Positions 62,228 to 64,000 of a stretch of DNA of 64,000 nucleotides are shown here, in pieces. The notes under the pieces are model-generated. The model was not told where the DNA came from. It worked only from the letters and a program-made list of their open reading frames with translations, and ran no database searches. The stretch spans positions 588 to 64,587 of the forward strand of contig NZ_SMFK01000017.1 in NCBI RefSeq assembly GCF_004349355.1, given 5' to 3'. The position numbers and the translations under genes are program-made. The DNA comes from Flavobacterium cellulosilyticum. Its GTDB lineage: Bacteria; Bacteroidota; Bacteroidia; Flavobacteriales; Flavobacteriaceae. Within the stretch, counting starts at the first letter, position 1. Every line of letters begins with the position of its first letter.

Positions 62228-63655
62228 TTAAAGCGTTAGTTTTTTATTGATATCGTCAACAAATTTTTTGAATTGTTTGTCGGTTGCTACTAGATTGTCA
62301 ACAGTTTTACAGGCGTGTAATACCGTAGCATGATCGCGATCACCTATTTGTGAGCCGATATTTGCTAATGATGCTTTGGTGAATTTTTTCGCAAAAAACA
62401 TAGCTAATTGACGCGCTTGTACAATGTGTCTTTTTCTAGTTTTGGATTGAAGCGTTTCTAGGTCTAATTGGAAATAATCGGAAACAATTTTTTGAATATA
62501 GTCAATTGAAATTTCTCGTTTTACATTTTTAACAAACTTCTCGACAACATTTTTAGCAAGTTCCAACGTCACTTCTTTCTTGTTGAAGGAAGACTGTGCA
62601 ATTAAGGAAATAATGGCGCCTTCGAGTTCTCTTACATTAGATTTTATGTTTCGAGCAACATATTCTATAATTTCTTCAGGAATTTCTACTCCATCACGAT
62701 ATAAAATGTTTTTTAAGATTGAAATTCTTGTTTCATAATCAGGTTGATGCAATTCAGCAGATAAACCCCATTTGAAACGAGATAATAATCTTTGTTCAAT
62801 ATCTTGCATATCAACAGGAGCCTTGTCCGAAGTCAAGATGACTTGTTTTCCGTTTTGGTGTAAATAATTAAATATATGAAAAAACACATCTTGAGTTCCT
62901 GATTTTCCAGAAAGAAATTGAACGTCATCAATTATTAAAACATCAATTAATTGGTAGAAATGGATAAAATCATTTCTATTATTTTTCTTTACCGAGTCAA
63001 TATATTGTTGGGTGAATATTTCAGCGGATATGTATAAGACTGTTTTTTCGGGATATTTATCTTTGATTTCAACACCAATTGCGTGAGCCAAATGGGTTTT
63101 TCCTAAACCAACACCTCCAAAAATTAACAATGGATTAAATGAGGTTCCGCCAGGTTTATTGGCTACAGCCATTCCTGCAGAACGTGCTAATCTATTAGAG
63201 TCACCTTCTAGGAAATTATCAAAACTATAATTTGGATTCAGTTGTGATTCGATTTTTAAATTACGAATACCAGGAATAACAAACGGATTTCTTAATTCAG
63301 GATTTAGGTTTTTATAAGGCGCATCAACATCTTGAGGTTTCATTGAAACCCGATTTGCGCTTGGTAGTTGTTCTGTAAAAGGTTGTTTATTACCATAAGT
63401 ATTCTCCATTTTAATTTTATAGAGTAACTTTGCATTTTTCCCAAGTTCTTTTGTAAGAGCAACTTTTAATAATTTGACGTAATGTTCTTCTAGCCACTCG
63501 TAGAAAAATTTACTTGGAACTTGAATATACAATGCGTTATCGGTAAGTTCAACTGATTTGATTGGTTCAAACCAAGTTTTATAGGCCTGATCTTGAATAT
63601 TGTCTTTTATAAAAGACAAGCAGTTTTCCCATACTGATTGAGCAGTTTTGTTCAT
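62228..63655 (-). CDS. dnaA: Chromosomal replication initiator DnaA
   Basis: 475 residues, all four domains: I (SVWENCLSFIKDNIQDQAYKTWFEPI), a linker, AAA+ domain III with Walker A GGVGLGKTH and VLIIDDVQFLSG, and domain IV with the DnaA-box-binding signature ASLANIGSQIGDRDHATVLHAC. The 174 bases upstream show no cluster of DnaA boxes, so this is not clearly the origin. The gene order dnaA-phosphatase-methyltransferase is compact. Confidence 0.96.
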   Translation of the reverse strand: MNKTAQSVWENCLSFIKDNIQDQAYKTWFEPIKSVELTDNALYIQVPSKFFYEWLEEHYVKLLKVALTKELGKNAKLLYKIKMENTYGNKQPFTEQLPSANRVSMKPQDVDAPYKNLNPELRNPFVIPGIRNLKIESQLNPNYSFDNFLEGDSNRLARSAGMAVANKPGGTSFNPLLIFGGVGLGKTHLAHAIGVEIKDKYPEKTVLYISAEIFTQQYIDSVKKNNRNDFIHFYQLIDVLIIDDVQFLSGKSGTQDVFFHIFNYLHQNGKQVILTSDKAPVDMQDIEQRLLSRFKWGLSAELHQPDYETRISILKNILYRDGVEIPEEIIEYVARNIKSNVRELEGAIISLIAQSSFNKKEVTLELAKNVVEKFVKNVKREISIDYIQKIVSDYFQLDLETLQSKTRKRHIVQARQLAMFFAKKFTKASLANIGSQIGDRDHATVLHACKTVDNLVATDKQFKKFVDDINKKLTL

Positions 63656-63829
63656 GTTATTGGTTAAATTATCTTTATTTGGTAATTGTAATTTTGTAAA
63701 AAAGGATTGATTTAGAAATGCTTTTTCAGGATAACAAATATGTGAATAAAATTCTCTTAAAAAAAATATTTAGCATAAAAAATTTATAAAAGATTGTTGT
63801 ATGGGTAGTGTTAATTTTAAAAAAAAGTA

Positions 63830-64000
63830 ATGAAAAATCATCAAATGCAAATTCGTGTTCGCTATTCTGAAACTGACCAAATGAGAGTTGTTTATCATGG
63901 AAATTACGCACAATATTTTGAGATCGGTCGGGTTGAATGGCTTAGGGATAAAGGGATTTCTTATAAATGGATGGAGGAAAACGGTGTCATGCTTCCAGTT
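63830..64000 (+). CDS. Acyl-CoA thioesterase (4HBT/YbgC-like), partial
   Basis: 57 residues to the window edge. MQIRVRYSETDQMRVVYHGNYAQYFEIGRVEWLRDKG contains the ETDQMRVVYHGNY catalytic stretch of hot-dog fold thioesterases, with the Asp and the following His. Divergent from dnaA. Confidence 0.9.
   Translation, partial: MKNHQMQIRVRYSETDQMRVVYHGNYAQYFEIGRVEWLRDKGISYKWMEENGVMLPV

Noticed and set aside
63656..63829. Possible oriC beside dnaA
   Set aside because: No cluster of DnaA boxes (TTATCCACA-type) is seen, and the gene neighbourhood alone is not proof in Bacteroidota.

Overview
The window looks like a chromosomal segment of a Flavobacterium-like member of the Flavobacteriaceae (Bacteroidota). 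Evidence: AT-rich DNA, a type B T9SS (gliding-associated) C-terminal domain, DUF3667, DUF4202, DUF4861 and DUF2279 proteins, TAnnTTTG-type -7 promoter elements, and ISAon1-type insertion sequences. No species is claimed.

Positions 1-29,150 are accessory and decaying. They begin with an IS remnant that cuts off the 5' end of a tyrosine integrase, followed by two unknown genes and three 22-bp direct repeats. A large T9SS-secreted surface protein follows. Then comes an 8.6-kb nest (7,030-15,680) holding four different REP-associated tyrosine transposases (RAYTs), each flanked by its own inverted REP palindromes. Between them lie a second broken ISAon1, two orphan toxin-like C-termini each followed by a candidate immunity lipoprotein, a transglutaminase fragment and an intact bestrophin. 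Three of the four RAYTs sit where two unrelated genes are both cut. Downstream is a uronate/galactoside polysaccharide-utilisation operon (15,680-28,896) in advanced decay: truncated lyase-like gene, DUF4861, GH28, GH2 beta-galactosidase with one in-frame TAG, GH115, truncated SDR, multiply broken uxuA, intact GntR regulator. A degenerate 3' half of an initiator tRNA with its terminator (29,091-29,167) may mark the island edge.

Positions 29,400-47,450 hold lipoprotein, FAD-oxidoreductase and DUF3667 genes and then a nitrate/nitrite assimilation locus. The forward genes are nirB, nirD, DUF4202, a NarX-like kinase, a NarL-like regulator and narK. The reverse operon is an outer-membrane porin, nrtA, nrtB, nrtD and a chlorite-dismutase-family pseudogene. 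A palindrome TAAGTA-N4-TACTTA lies at the nirB, narK and porin promoters, which suggests one regulon run by the neighbouring two-component pair. No nitrate reductase gene is in the window.

Positions 47,500-64,000 are mostly housekeeping: SGNH hydrolase, VOC protein, ParDE, APC permease, alanine dehydrogenase with a divergent Lrp regulator, GAPDH, HtrA protease, dapF, GNAT, mltG, DUF2279, a lysozyme-like protein, an RsmI-like methyltransferase, a low-molecular-weight phosphatase, dnaA and a partial thioesterase. Scattered here are further copies of a repeat family also seen near the first RAYT, and a hairpin element near 51,500 that resembles a recurrent flavobacterial intergenic RNA-like motif.
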